NCBI GenBank assembly: GCA_963785415.1 | Contig: CAWAVB010000001.1 | Coordinates: 1,302,001-1,366,000 of the forward strand | DNA length: 64,000 nucleotides | Reading direction: 5' to 3' | Source of the DNA: Bog-793 sp963785415 | GTDB taxonomy: Bacteria > Actinomycetota > Acidimicrobiia > Acidimicrobiales > Bog-793 | Shown here: positions 17,973 through 28,764 of the stretch, in pieces | Layout: each line of letters begins with the position of its first letter | Numbering within the stretch: the stretch's first letter is position 1 | Made by a program: the position numbers and the translations under genes | The notes under the pieces: model-generated | Told to the model about the DNA's origin: nothing | Database searches by the model: none | The model's input: the letters and a program-made list of their open reading frames with translations, nothing else

Positions 17973-18035
17973 GCCGCTCCGGGATATCCGACTCCCCGGG
18001 CCCCCGCGGCACCGAAGCCGTCTTGCTCGTCCCGT

Positions 18036-19130
18036 CTAGCTCGACCCGTCGAGCTGCAACAGCAGCGCCTGAACGAGAAGCGCCTCGTTCGCGTTCCGGC
18101 CGAGGCGGGCCGCCGCCCCGTCGATCGCCTCGCACGCCGCGATGAGCGAGGCCGCCCGGCGCGCCGGGAGGCTCTCCGCTCCGAGCCGGGAACGGTAGGC
18201 CGAGGCGAGCGTCGCCAGGCCGGCGCGAAGTTCGTCCGTGCGGACCTGCCGTTGCTCGCGCCGGTGGCGTTCCTCCATCGCCTTGCGTCCCGGGGCCCGT
18301 CGCTCCCCGGCGAGCTCGGCGGCGGCGTCGAGGCTGGCGAGCTCCGCGTCCTGGCGCTCGGTAAGCACGACGAGCAGGTCATCGCTCGCCGCGAGCAGCT
18401 CCGCGGCGAGCGTCGCGACCGCGGCTCCGGTGCCGTCGAGTCGTTCGGGGATGGATCGCCAGCGGGCCGCGCGCGCGGCGAATCCCGGATCCCCGACGAG
18501 CAGCCGCGCCCGATCGAGCCGTCCGTTCGCCGCCGAGGCGGCCACCAGCGCGACCTCCTCCGTTGCTCCCGAGTCCCGCAGCGCACCCGCGATGCTCTCG
18601 ACGTCGAGCGGCGGGAATTCGATCTCGACGCATCGGCTCGCGATCGTGACGAGCGCGGGTGGACGGGCATCGGCAAGAACGATGATCACCGTCGTCGCGG
18701 GCGGTTCCTCGATCGTCTTGAGCAGCGCCGGGGCGGCGCGGTCGACGAGATGGAAATCTGTGAGCACGAGGACCTGGCGGTTCGCCATCCGCGGCGTCCT
18801 CTGGGCGAGCTGGGTGACCTCCCGCGCTTCGTCGACGAGGATCGAGGCGCCATGTCGTTCAACGAAGACGACGTCCGGGTGTTGTCCCGCCAAGACGTCG
18901 TGGCACGACGGGCAGTCGCCGCATCCCCCGTTCGGACAGACGAGCGCCGCGGCAAACGCACGCGCCGCCTCGCGCTTCCCTGCCCCCGGTGGGCCGACGA
19001 AGAGGAAGGCGTGAACAGGTGATGCAGCGAACGAGCTGAGGAGCGCCCGGATACGGGGTTGCCCGATGATGCGGTCGAGGACGGGCGGGCGCGACACAGT
19101 CTCGTGAGCGGACCTCGACGAGGTCCTCAT
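18036..19130 (-). CDS. holB: DNA polymerase III delta' subunit
   Basis: A 364-residue AAA+ clamp-loader subunit: Walker A GPPGAGKRE, a four-cysteine zinc module (CPNGGCGDCPSC), Walker B-like region VLVLTDFHLVDRAAP and sensor-1 LLKTIEEPP. The C-terminal collar domain is long and Ala/Arg rich. It loads the beta sliding clamp. It sits 7 bp behind tmk on the same strand, with topA just upstream, the usual actinobacterial order. Confidence 0.92.
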   Translation of the reverse strand: MRTSSRSAHETVSRPPVLDRIIGQPRIRALLSSFAASPVHAFLFVGPPGAGKREAARAFAAALVCPNGGCGDCPSCHDVLAGQHPDVVFVERHGASILVDEAREVTQLAQRTPRMANRQVLVLTDFHLVDRAAPALLKTIEEPPATTVIIVLADARPPALVTIASRCVEIEFPPLDVESIAGALRDSGATEEVALVAASAANGRLDRARLLVGDPGFAARAARWRSIPERLDGTGAAVATLAAELLAASDDLLVVLTERQDAELASLDAAAELAGERRAPGRKAMEERHRREQRQVRTDELRAGLATLASAYRSRLGAESLPARRAASLIAACEAIDGAAARLGRNANEALLVQALLLQLDGSS

Positions 19131-19137
19131 CTCGCCC

Positions 19138-19764
19138 TCACGTGACGCCGCCGGCGATGCCGAGTCGGGCCGTGACGGCGGCTCGCACGAGACCGGCGAC
19201 CTCGTCCACCGGACCCGCCGCGTCGACGACTACCCAGTGATCGGGATCGTCGCGCGCCAGCTCGCGGAAGCCTTTGGCGACGCGGTCGAAGAACGCCCGG
19301 TCCTCCTTCTCGAACCGGTCTTCGGGCTCGTCCCGGCGCGCCGCGCCCAGTTCGGGAGGAAGATCGAGCAACACGACGAGATCGGGCGCGAGACCGGCGC
19401 AACCAAGGTCGTTCGCCGCGGCAATTGCCGCGATCGGCAGGCCCCGGCCGAATCCCTGGTAGGCGAGCGTCGAGCCTGCGAACCGGTCGCACACGACGTC
19501 GCGCCCGGCTTCCAGCCAGGGCCTGATCCGTTCGGAGACGTGCTCGGCCCGAGCCGCGAGCATCAACATCAGCTCCGCCCGTGCGTCGAGCGGCGCGAGT
19601 TCCCGATCGAGCAGCAGGTTCCGGATCTTCTCCCCGATCTCGGTCCCACCCGGTTCGCGTGTCAGCTCCGCGCCGAGATGAGCGGCCAGGAGTTCAGCCT
19701 GCGTCGACTTGCCGCACCCCTCACCGCCCTCGAGAACGATGAATCTTCCACGCGAGACCATCAT
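19138..19764 (-). CDS. tmk: Thymidylate kinase
   Basis: A 208-residue dTMP kinase. P-loop GGEGCGKSTQ, the DR-x motif CDRFAGSTLAYQGFGRG, REPGGTEIGEKIR, and the lid region. It phosphorylates dTMP to dTDP. Start is ATG 19764 or 19761, both just before SRGRFIVLEGG; the upstream open frame is the low-complexity complement of the topA tail and was not used. Co-oriented with and closely followed by holB. Confidence 0.94.
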   Translation of the reverse strand: MMVSRGRFIVLEGGEGCGKSTQAELLAAHLGAELTREPGGTEIGEKIRNLLLDRELAPLDARAELMLMLAARAEHVSERIRPWLEAGRDVVCDRFAGSTLAYQGFGRGLPIAAIAAANDLGCAGLAPDLVVLLDLPPELGAARRDEPEDRFEKEDRAFFDRVAKGFRELARDDPDHWVVVDAAGPVDEVAGLVRAAVTARLGIAGGVT

Positions 19765-19810
19765 TTCCGACACTACGACATGGGGAGTTGGCAGCGACCT
19801 GACAGGTCGT

Positions 19811-22636
19811 TCAGCCCGAGCTGGTCCGTCGCGTGACCGTCTTGCGGGCGCGCTTGGCCGGAGCGGCCTTCGTTGCGCGCTTGGCGGTGGCCTTCTTCGC
19901 CACCGCCTTCTTCGCCACCGCCTTCTTCGCCACCGCCTTCTTCGCCACTGCCTTCTTCGCCACTGCCTTCTTCGCACCCGTCCTTTTCACGGCCCGCGTC
20001 CGACGAGGAGTCCTGGGGCCCGCGGCGCGTCGCTCGGCGAGCAGCTCGGCCGCACGTTCGAGCGTCAGCGAATCGGGATCGTCGCCGCGCCGCAGTGAGG
20101 CGTTCACTGTGCCGTCGGTGACGTAGGGGCCGAAACGGCCGTCGCGCAACAGGATCGTCGATCCCGATTCCGGATCGGGTCCAAGCTCCCGTCCCGGGGA
20201 TCCGCCGGTCCGTCCGAATCGGCGTTCCTTCGGATGCGAGAAAAGCTCGAGCGCGCCGGTGAGGTCGATTGCTAGCAGCTGCTCCTCTGACCCCAGACTC
20301 CGCGACTCCTTGCCCCGCTGAAGGTACGGCCCGTAACGGCCGTTGCGGGCGACGATCTCGTCGCCCGTCGCCGGGTCGACCCCGACGACACGGGGGAGAT
20401 GGAGCAACTCGAGCGCCTCCGCAAGCGTCAGCGCGTCCGGCGTCATCGATTTGAAAAGCGAGGCCCGCGGGGGCTTCTCTCCCTTGGCTTCGGACGCGCC
20501 GAGCTGGACGTATGGTCCGAAACGCCCCACGCGGACGGAGACGACGAGCCCGGTCGCCGGGTCGACGCCGAGCTCGCGATCACTCGACGGCGTCACGAGG
20601 AGCTCGAGGGCGCGCCCAAGGGAGAGCTCGTCGGGCGCCAGGTCCGCCGGAATCGACACGCGATCATCGCCGCGCTGCAGGTACGGGCCGAACCGCCCCA
20701 CCCGGACGACGACCGGTGTGCCGTCGCCGTCGTTGCCGAGCGGGATCGAGTTGACCTCGCGGGCGTCGATCTCGCCGAGGCGGTCGATGACCGCCTGGTG
20801 CAGGCCGTGGCCGCCTTCCACCGAGGCGGGGCGGCCATCCCGGCTCGTCGTCTCATCGCCGAAGTAGAAGCGCTCGAGCCAGGGGATCGCCTCCTCGGTC
20901 CCCGCGGCGATCTCGTCGAGGTCGTCCTCCATCGCGGCGGTGAAGTTGTAGTCGACGAGCGACGGGAAGTGTGCCTCCAGCAGGCCGACGACGGCGAAGG
21001 CGAGGTAGGCGGGGACGAGGGCGCTGCCCCGCTTCCAGACGTAACCGCGGTCCTGGATCGTCTGCAGGATGCTGGCGTAGGTGGACGGCCGCCCGACACC
21101 GAGCTCCTCGAGGCGTTTGACGAGCGACGCCTCCGTGTAACGGGCGGGGGGCTTCGTCGCGTGCTCCTCGGTGGCGAACGACTCCAGCGCGAGCGGCGCA
21201 CCCGCCTCGACGGTCGGCAGGTGGACCTCGTCGTCGCGGCGCGTCTCGTCCGTTTCGTCCTCGCCCTCCCGGTAGACGCGAAGGAACCCGGGCGAGGTGA
21301 TCACCGTCCCGGACGCGACGAACTCTGCCGCGGTGCCCCGGGCCGCGACCTGAGACGCCTCCGTCGTGGTGCCGACGACACGGAGCCGGGCGGTCATCCC
21401 GGTCGCGTCGATCATCTGCGAGGCGAGCGTCCGTTGCCAGATGAGCTCGTAGAGCCGACGCCCTTCGGGACCGGCGGCCGACGCGATCTCGTCGGGCAGC
21501 CGGAAGCTGTCACCGGCGGGGCGGATCGCCTCGTGCGCTTCCTGGGCGTTCTTCACGCGCCGTTCGTAGGTGCGCGGTCGCTCCGGCACGAGCGCCGCGC
21601 CGTAGAGCTGCTTGGCCTGGGCGCGCGCCGCGGCAATCGCCGTCGCCGACAGCGTCGTCGAGTCCGTCCTCATATAGGTGATGTGGCCCTGCTCGTAGAG
21701 ACGTTGCGCGACCTGCATCGTGCGCTGGGCCGAGAAGCCGAGCTTGCGGGCCGCCTCCTGCTGGAGCGTCGAGGTGATGAACGGAGCGGACGGTGAACGT
21801 CGGTAGGGCTTCGTCTCGACGGCGGCGACCGAGAACGCCGCGGCCCGAAGCGCCGCGGCGAGCGCCGGGGCTGACGCCGCGTCGAGGAGGACCGGTCCGT
21901 CGTTCAGGGCAAGCTCCCCCGTGGACGAGAAGTCCGATCCCTGGGCGATCGACCGGTCGCCGAGGCTGACGAGCTCGGCGGTGAACTGCTCGCCGCCGGC
22001 GGTCGCGAAGTCCCCGGCGAGGCTCCACCACGTCCCGGAGCGGAACCTCATCCGCTCGCGCTCGCGCTCGACGACGATGCGCGTCGCGACGCTCTGGACG
22101 CGCCCCGCCGAGAGGCCCTGCATGACCTTTTTCCAGAGGACCGGCGAGAGTTCGTAGCCGTAGAGGCGGTCGAGGATCCGGCGCGCCTCCTGGGCATCGA
22201 CGAGACGGCGGTCGAGCTCACGGGGGTGGTCGATCGCGGCCTCGATCGCCGGGCGTGTGATCTCGTGGAAGACCATCCGCTTCACGGGGACCTGCGGCGA
22301 GAGCACCTCCAATAGGTGCCAGGCGATCGACTCGCCCTCGCGGTCCTCGTCCGTCGCGAGGTAGAGCTCGCTCGCCCCGGCGAGGAGTGTGCGCAATTTG
22401 CGCACCTGGTCCTGCTTCTCGCGGGCGACGACGTAGAGCGGTTTGAAGCCGTTCTCGACGTCGACCCCGAGCCGGGACCACGACTCCGACTTGTACGCCG
22501 CGGGGACCTCGGCGGCGGACCGCGGCAGGTCACGGATGTGCCCGATCGACGACTCGACGAGGTAGCCGGTGCCGAGGAAGCGCGCGATCGTCTTCGCCTT
22601 GGCAGGCGACTCCACGATGACGAGCGGCTTTGGCAC
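19811..22636 (-). CDS. topA: DNA topoisomerase I
   Basis: A 941-residue type IA topoisomerase. TOPRIM domain starts at PKPLVIVESPAKAKTI, with the acidic triad in YLATDEDREGE; catalytic Tyr in ITYMRTDSTTLS; then four C-terminal repeats marked by GRFGPY/GRYGPY; no zinc-finger cysteines. The last 50 residues are a lysine tail of repeated AKKAV units, followed by KRATKAAPAKRARK. Such tails in actinobacterial TopA aid processivity. Start is GTG 22636 with GGAGG 7 nt upstream. The tail is encoded by about five tandem 15-bp units (near 19889-19975). Confidence 0.95.
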   Translation of the reverse strand: MPKPLVIVESPAKAKTIARFLGTGYLVESSIGHIRDLPRSAAEVPAAYKSESWSRLGVDVENGFKPLYVVAREKQDQVRKLRTLLAGASELYLATDEDREGESIAWHLLEVLSPQVPVKRMVFHEITRPAIEAAIDHPRELDRRLVDAQEARRILDRLYGYELSPVLWKKVMQGLSAGRVQSVATRIVVERERERMRFRSGTWWSLAGDFATAGGEQFTAELVSLGDRSIAQGSDFSSTGELALNDGPVLLDAASAPALAAALRAAAFSVAAVETKPYRRSPSAPFITSTLQQEAARKLGFSAQRTMQVAQRLYEQGHITYMRTDSTTLSATAIAAARAQAKQLYGAALVPERPRTYERRVKNAQEAHEAIRPAGDSFRLPDEIASAAGPEGRRLYELIWQRTLASQMIDATGMTARLRVVGTTTEASQVAARGTAAEFVASGTVITSPGFLRVYREGEDETDETRRDDEVHLPTVEAGAPLALESFATEEHATKPPARYTEASLVKRLEELGVGRPSTYASILQTIQDRGYVWKRGSALVPAYLAFAVVGLLEAHFPSLVDYNFTAAMEDDLDEIAAGTEEAIPWLERFYFGDETTSRDGRPASVEGGHGLHQAVIDRLGEIDAREVNSIPLGNDGDGTPVVVRVGRFGPYLQRGDDRVSIPADLAPDELSLGRALELLVTPSSDRELGVDPATGLVVSVRVGRFGPYVQLGASEAKGEKPPRASLFKSMTPDALTLAEALELLHLPRVVGVDPATGDEIVARNGRYGPYLQRGKESRSLGSEEQLLAIDLTGALELFSHPKERRFGRTGGSPGRELGPDPESGSTILLRDGRFGPYVTDGTVNASLRRGDDPDSLTLERAAELLAERRAAGPRTPRRTRAVKRTGAKKAVAKKAVAKKAVAKKAVAKKAVAKKATAKRATKAAPAKRARKTVTRRTSSG

Positions 22637-22817
22637 AGGGAACCCTCCGGGACGGTGGCGAAGGATAACGGCGCCCACCCGGTCCGGCCAGCACCCCTGC
22701 ACCTGACCAGGACGGCCCGCATCCCCAATGAGTTGTAACGGCACCCCGTACCGTGTTCGATAGGAGCGTGGACGCGGCCCGAAAGTACGGTCCGCCGACG
22801 TCTCGGTTGCGGTCGCG

Positions 22818-23702
22818 ATGAGCGCCGTGACCGAGTCGGAGATCTACGCGCGCTGGCCGCAGCCCCTCGATGAGGCTGCGTTTTTCGATCTCGACAAGAC
22901 CGTCATCGCCAAGGACGCCATGGCGGCGTTCGGCGGGCCGCTGCGCAAGCACGGTCTCATGAAGCGGCGCTCGCTCGCCCAGGTCGTGCTCGCCGAGGTC
23001 ATCTACCTCATCCTGGGGTCGAACGACCGGCGGCTCGACCGCATCCGGACCGCGATCCTGCGGCTCACGAAGGGCTGGTCGCAGGCCGAGGTCGTCGCGA
23101 TCGTGGACGACGCCCTCGAGAGCGTGGTCGAGCCGATCATCTACGACGAAGCGATGGACCTCATCGACGACCACCACGCGGCGGGGCGGAAGGTCGTCAT
23201 CGTCTCGGCGTCACCGATCGAGATCGTCCAGCCGCTTGGACGCCATCTCGGGGTCGACGCCACGATCGCGAGCGAGGCGGCTGTCGACGCCCGGGGGTGC
23301 TACACGGGCGAGCTCGCTTTCTACGCCGCCGGGCCGCAGAAGGCCGACGCCGTCCGCGCCTACGCCTCGCACGCCGGGGTCGACCTCTCGCGTTCGTACG
23401 CCTACAGCGACTCCGTCACCGACCTGCCGCTGCTGGAGACCGTCGGCCACCCGGTCGCCGTGAACCCGGACCGCGCCCTCGCCAAGCTCGCCGCAGAACG
23501 CGGCTGGGAGGTCGAGAGCTTCATCCGGCCGGTCCGCCTGCGGGACCGGGTCCGCGACCGGATGCGCGCGGTGCCGTCCCGACCCGCCATTGCCATCGGG
23601 ACGAGCACGGTGATCGTCGGCGTCGGCGCCGCCGCCGTCGGCTGGTGGCTCCATTCGCGTCGACGCGAGCTGCCGGTCGTCCACAAGATCCGCGTCGTGT
23701 GA
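22818..23702 (+). CDS. HAD-IB family phosphatase with C-terminal membrane anchor
   Basis: 294 residues. HAD motif I FFDLDKTVI (Asp24, Asp26), motif II VIVSASP and motif III/IV YSDSVTDLPLL identify the SerB-like IB subfamily. After residue 250 there is one hydrophobic segment (AIAIGTSTVIVGVGAAAVGWWL) followed by basic residues, so the enzyme is probably anchored with its domain in the cytosol. Substrates of this group include phosphoserine, phospholipid head groups and glycerol phosphates; none can be assigned. It is divergent from topA. Confidence 0.87.
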   Translation: MSAVTESEIYARWPQPLDEAAFFDLDKTVIAKDAMAAFGGPLRKHGLMKRRSLAQVVLAEVIYLILGSNDRRLDRIRTAILRLTKGWSQAEVVAIVDDALESVVEPIIYDEAMDLIDDHHAAGRKVVIVSASPIEIVQPLGRHLGVDATIASEAAVDARGCYTGELAFYAAGPQKADAVRAYASHAGVDLSRSYAYSDSVTDLPLLETVGHPVAVNPDRALAKLAAERGWEVESFIRPVRLRDRVRDRMRAVPSRPAIAIGTSTVIVGVGAAAVGWWLHSRRRELPVVHKIRVV

Positions 23703-23715
23703 GCGATGGGCGTGC

Positions 23716-23793
23716 TCAGTCGGAGCTGAGGCGCCTCGCGACGACGAAGCCGAGCGCGATGAGCACGGCCAGGATGAGGAGCTTCTTGCACAT
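23716..23793 (-). CDS. Very small membrane protein (25 aa)
   Basis: ATG at 23793, 25 codons: MCKKLLILAVLIALGF followed by VVARRLSSD. A lysine-rich start, one transmembrane helix and a basic end form a coherent mini-membrane protein. It lies alone between the convergent HAD and sigma-factor genes. No strong Shine-Dalgarno is visible and similarity cannot be checked here, so it is tentative. Confidence 0.45.
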   Translation of the reverse strand: MCKKLLILAVLIALGFVVARRLSSD

Positions 23794-23853
23794 GCCCGCA
23801 TCGTAACGGGCGCGGACGCGCTCCCCGGGCTCCGCGCGCCGCTTCGGCGGTGC

Positions 23854-24792
<939 letters not shown>

Positions 24793-24988
24793 TTCGGTCC
24801 GGTCCTCCGTGCGTTGGTGGCGCCACCGGGAGAGGGCTCCCGACGCCCAATTACCTAACGGCGTCTTTGGTGGCGGCGGTAACTGCTTCGATCCGCACCG
24901 AATCTGACCAGTTCCCTCACTCAGTGTAACGACAGAGTCAAGGGGCTCCCGCACGCTCCCTACCTGGGACGACGCTGTCGAGGCGGCC

Positions 24989-25534
24989 TCAGGCTGGGCG
25001 GCGCAGCGGCCCGAAGGGCCCCCCGGCCGCCTCGAGCAGCGTTCGTACGCGCGCGGCGCGCGCGCCGCTCCCGTTGCCGGGCGCGAACTCTCGGCCCTCG
25101 GCGGCGACGGCCTCGAGATCCGCCAGCACCCGGCGCAGGGTCCGGCGCACCCAGGCGTCGGACGGGGAACCCGCCGCGGCCAGGTGCTCGGCGTAGGCGG
25201 CGGCCATCGCCGGATAGACGACCCCGACGAGCGCGTCGAGGAGCTCCGCGTCCTTGCCGGGTCCGACGACCAAGTCGAGGAGCTCCCCGGGCCCGTCACC
25301 GGTCGGGCCGGTCGCCGCGGCGGTCGGGCCGAGCCCGTCCGACACCGGAAGCAGCGCTTCGAGGAGCCCGGCTCGGAAGCCGTGGGCGCGGCTCGCCCCC
25401 GCGAGGTAGACGACGGCCGCGGCCCCGTCGCAGCGCGGCGCTCGCTCGCCGAGGCGGGCGAAGAAAGAGAGCTCGACGTGGCGGGAGCGCCCGACGAGGT
25501 CCGCCGTCTCGGCGAGCGTCAGCGGTGTCTTCAC
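24989..25534 (-). CDS. Conserved-looking alpha-helical protein coupled to nadE
   Basis: 181 residues starting at GTG 25534, whose GTGA overlaps the nadE stop codon. Mostly Ala/Leu/Glu-rich helices: a DLVGRSRHVELSFFARLGE segment near the start, AAVVYLAGASRAHGFRAGLLEALLP in the middle, and WVRRTLRRVLADLEAVA later. I do not recognise the family. The His/Glu placements loosely recall ferritin-like bundles but the evidence is weak. Co-expression with nadE is the only functional hint. Confidence 0.72.
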   Translation of the reverse strand: MKTPLTLAETADLVGRSRHVELSFFARLGERAPRCDGAAAVVYLAGASRAHGFRAGLLEALLPVSDGLGPTAAATGPTGDGPGELLDLVVGPGKDAELLDALVGVVYPAMAAAYAEHLAAAGSPSDAWVRRTLRRVLADLEAVAAEGREFAPGNGSGARAARVRTLLEAAGGPFGPLRRPA

Positions 25535-27240
25535 CGCGACCCGGTCGCGATCGGGGGACGGCCGGAGGAGAAGCGGTTCGTGATCGGCATCCGGCGGTCC
25601 TTGCCGAACGCCCTGCTCGTCACGCGCGGTCCGGGCGGCGCCTGACGGCGCTTGTACTCTGCCGCGTCGACGAGTTCGAAGATCCGCCGGACCGTCGCCG
25701 CCTCGAAGCCGGCGGCGACCAGGTCGTCGACGGTCGCGTGCCGCTCGACGTAAGCCTCGAGGATCGGGTCGAGCACGCCGTAGGGTGGAAGCGAGTCGTC
25801 GTCGCGCTGGTCCGGGCGCAGCTCGGCGGAGGGTGGCTTCGTGAAGATCTCCGCGGGGATGAGATCCCGCCCGGCTTTCGCGTTGCAGTGCCGGGCGAGG
25901 TCGTAGACGAGGAGCTTCGGCACGTCCCGGATGACGGCAAAACCGCCGGCGGTGTCCCCGTAGAGCGTCGAGTAGCCGACCGCGGTCTCGCTCTTGTTGC
26001 CCGTCGTGAGCACGAGCCAGCCGAGCTTGTTCGAAAGCGTCATGAGCAGCGTCCCGCGGATCCGCGCCTGGAGGTTCTCCTCGGCGACGCCGGGCGGCCG
26101 GCCGGCGAAGCTCGGGGCGAGAAGCTCGAGCATCGCCTCGTGGGCCTTTTCGATCGGGATCACGACGAGTTCGATGCCGAGGCTCGCCGCGAGCGCGGCC
26201 GCGTCGGCGAGCGAGCCGGGAGAGGAGAAGCGCGACGGCATCGCCACGCCGTGGACGCGGGCGGGCCCGACGGCGTCGACGGCGATCGAGGCGACGAGTG
26301 CCGAGTCGATCCCGCCCGACAGTCCGATGACGCAGTCGGCGAAGCCGTTCTTCGTGACGTAGTCCCGGGTCGCCAGCACGAGGGCTTCGTAGGTCTCGGC
26401 GTCGCCGTCGAGCACCGCGGCTGGCTCCGCAGCCGCGGGGGTGGCACCGCGCCGGCGCGGCCCGCTCACCTCGACGACACCGGCCCAGGGCCCGTCGCGC
26501 CGCCCGGCGAACGGGACGTCGACAACGACGACGTCCTCCCGGAACTGGGCGACCGAGGCGAGCGCCGTGCCGTCGGCGGCGACGACGGTCGAACCCCCGT
26601 CGAAGACGAGCTCGTCCTGGCCGCCGACGAGGTTCACGTAGACGACGGGGCATCCGGATTCTGCCGCCCGGTCGACGAGGATCTCCCGGCGTTCGGCCCG
26701 TGCCCCCGCCCGGTACGGCGAGGCGTTGAGCGAAACGACGATCTCGGCCCCCGCCCCGGCGAGCCGGGCGACCGGACCCGACGACACCCAGGCATCCTCG
26801 CAGATCACGACGCCGACGAGCGCACCGCCGATCCGGAACACGGGCGAGTCGCCCGGCCCCGGCACGAACCAGCGCTGCTCGTCGAACACGCCGTAGTTCG
26901 GGAGCAGCTCTTTCACCGCCACGCCGCACACCTGGCCCTTTTGGCAGACGGCGGCGATGTTGCGCAGCCCGTCGGATTCGGCGACCGATCCGACGATCGC
27001 CGCGCACCCGCCCGAGCGCGCGGCCACCGCGCGCAGCGCCGCCTCGCTCGCCGCGACGAAGTCCGGCTCCAGCAACAGGTCCTCGGGGGGGTACCCCGTC
27101 AGCGCGAGCTCGGGGAAAACCGCGACGTCGGCGTCCAGGGACTCCGCACGACAGAGCGCTTCGAGCACGCGCCGGACGTTGCCGTCGAAGTCACCGACCA
27201 CCGCGTCGATCTGGCACAGCGCGACGCGTAGCTGGCCCAC
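25531..27240 (-). CDS. nadE: Glutamine-dependent NAD+ synthetase
   Basis: 569 residues in two domains. The N-terminal nitrilase-type glutaminase has Glu44 (FPELALTGYPPEDLL), Lys109 (VKELLPNYGVFDE) and Cys146 (VICEDAW). The C-terminal ATP-pyrophosphatase has GLSGGIDSA and TTGNKSE. It amidates deamido-NAD using glutamine-derived ammonia. Start at GTG 27240 directly before GQLRVALCQ; the long upstream open frame is not part of the protein. It is followed by an overlapping gene of unknown function. Confidence 0.95.
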   Translation of the reverse strand: MGQLRVALCQIDAVVGDFDGNVRRVLEALCRAESLDADVAVFPELALTGYPPEDLLLEPDFVAASEAALRAVAARSGGCAAIVGSVAESDGLRNIAAVCQKGQVCGVAVKELLPNYGVFDEQRWFVPGPGDSPVFRIGGALVGVVICEDAWVSSGPVARLAGAGAEIVVSLNASPYRAGARAERREILVDRAAESGCPVVYVNLVGGQDELVFDGGSTVVAADGTALASVAQFREDVVVVDVPFAGRRDGPWAGVVEVSGPRRRGATPAAAEPAAVLDGDAETYEALVLATRDYVTKNGFADCVIGLSGGIDSALVASIAVDAVGPARVHGVAMPSRFSSPGSLADAAALAASLGIELVVIPIEKAHEAMLELLAPSFAGRPPGVAEENLQARIRGTLLMTLSNKLGWLVLTTGNKSETAVGYSTLYGDTAGGFAVIRDVPKLLVYDLARHCNAKAGRDLIPAEIFTKPPSAELRPDQRDDDSLPPYGVLDPILEAYVERHATVDDLVAAGFEAATVRRIFELVDAAEYKRRQAPPGPRVTSRAFGKDRRMPITNRFSSGRPPIATGSR

Positions 27241-27382
27241 GGCGTCATCGTAGCGACGGGACCTGCACGTCCCCGGGGCCCGTCGACTCACCCGCCGTTT
27301 GGCCGGACGCGCGGGGTCTGCGAAACTTGTCGGTGCGATCCTTTCGATCGCGGAGATCTCTGGCCGCGGAAGGATGACCCCG

Positions 27383-28726
27383 ATGGAGAACCAGCGCGAG
27401 TACGTCCTAAAGACGGTGGAGGAACGCGGGGTCCGCTTCATCCAACTCTGGTTCACCGACGTGCTGGGCACGCCGAAGACGTTCTCGATCCCCCCGGCCG
27501 AGTTCGAGAACGCGATCGACGAGGGGATGACCTTCGACGGCTCGTCGATCGACGGCTTCAGCCGGATCCAGGAGAGCGACGTGATCGCCCGCCCCGACCC
27601 GAAGACCTTCCAGATCCTCCCCGCCGTCTCGGGCGAGCACGCGACGGTCGCGCGCGTGTTCTGCGACATCTCGAACATCGACGGCACGCCGTTCGAGGGC
27701 GACCCGCGCCACGTGCTGCGCCGGGCGCTCGAGCGGGCTCACGAGCGCGGCTTCAGCTTCTTCGCCGCGCCCGAGCTCGAGTACTTCTACTTCGCGAGCG
27801 CCGAGGCGGACGCCGACGTGCCCCCGCAGCCGCTCGACACGGGTTCGTACTTCGAACTCACCGTGGCGGACCTCGCGACCGACCTCCGGCGCAAGACCGT
27901 GCTCACCCTCGAGGACATGGGCATCCCGGTCGAGTACGCCCAGCACGAGGACGCACCGAGCCAGCACGAGATCGACCTGCGCTACACCGACGCCCTCACG
28001 ATGGCCGACACGGTGATGACGGTACGCCTTCTGATCAAGGAGATCGCGCAGGAGCACGGCGTCTACGCGTCGTTCATGCCAAAGCCCTTGGCCGGCGTCC
28101 AGGGCTCGGGGATGCACACGCACTGCTCGCTTTTCAGGGGCGACAAGAACGCCTTCTACGACGCCGACGACGAGCACGGGCTCTCGGGGACGGCGCGGCA
28201 GTTCATCGCCGGGCTCCTCGAGCACGCCGGCGAGATCACCGCGGTCACGAACCAGTGGGTGAACTCCTACAAGCGCCTCGTCGCCGGCTACGAGGCTCCG
28301 TTCACGGTGTCCTGGGCGTACAACAACCGCTCCGCGCTCGTACGTGTGCCGGTCGTGAGGCAGAGCAAGTCCGAGTCGGCTCGCATCGAATACCGCTCGA
28401 TCGACCCGGCGTGCAACCCGTATCTCGCCTTCGCCGTCATCCTCGCCGCCGGCCTGCGGGGGATCGAGAAGTCCTACGACCTGCCCGACGAGGCCGACGC
28501 CAACCTGTACTCGATGTCCCCGCGCCAGCTCGCCGCGGCGGGGATCCGCCCGCTGCCGCGCACGCTCGACGAGGCGCTGCGCCAGATGGAGAGCTCCGAG
28601 CTCGTCCTCGACACCCTTGGCGACCACGTCTTCGAGTGGTTCCTCCGCAACAAGCGGGCTGAGTGGGAGGAGTACACCCGCCAGATCACGCCGTTCGAGC
28701 TCATCCGTTACCTTCCGGCCCTGTGA
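27383..28726 (+). CDS. glnA: Glutamine synthetase type I
   Basis: 447 residues, short GSI-alpha-like length without the roughly 25-residue insertion of GSI-beta. Motifs: DVLGTPKTFSIP, FDGSSIDGF, the metal ligands in FFAAPELEYF and QHEIDL, the ATP loop AGVQGSGMHTHCS, SYKRLVAGYEAP, and RIEYRSIDPACNPYLAFA. The sequence NLYSMSP retains a Tyr where GSI-beta is adenylylated. GGAAGG lies 8 nt before ATG 27383, which I prefer over ATG 27374. A GlnR-like regulator follows 38 bp downstream. Confidence 0.95.
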   Translation: MENQREYVLKTVEERGVRFIQLWFTDVLGTPKTFSIPPAEFENAIDEGMTFDGSSIDGFSRIQESDVIARPDPKTFQILPAVSGEHATVARVFCDISNIDGTPFEGDPRHVLRRALERAHERGFSFFAAPELEYFYFASAEADADVPPQPLDTGSYFELTVADLATDLRRKTVLTLEDMGIPVEYAQHEDAPSQHEIDLRYTDALTMADTVMTVRLLIKEIAQEHGVYASFMPKPLAGVQGSGMHTHCSLFRGDKNAFYDADDEHGLSGTARQFIAGLLEHAGEITAVTNQWVNSYKRLVAGYEAPFTVSWAYNNRSALVRVPVVRQSKSESARIEYRSIDPACNPYLAFAVILAAGLRGIEKSYDLPDEADANLYSMSPRQLAAAGIRPLPRTLDEALRQMESSELVLDTLGDHVFEWFLRNKRAEWEEYTRQITPFELIRYLPAL

Positions 28727-28764
28727 GCGCCGCGATGACCTCGCCCCGGATAAGGCCCTAGCAA

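Noticed and set aside
19765..19977. N-terminal extension of thymidylate kinase rich in Arg and Trp
   Set aside because: It is the complement of the topA lysine-tail repeats; tmk homology starts at 19764.
24793..24954. Longer sigma-factor start at GTG 24954
   Set aside because: The extra 54 residues resemble no sigma region and the ribosome site is poorly spaced; left open as an alternative.
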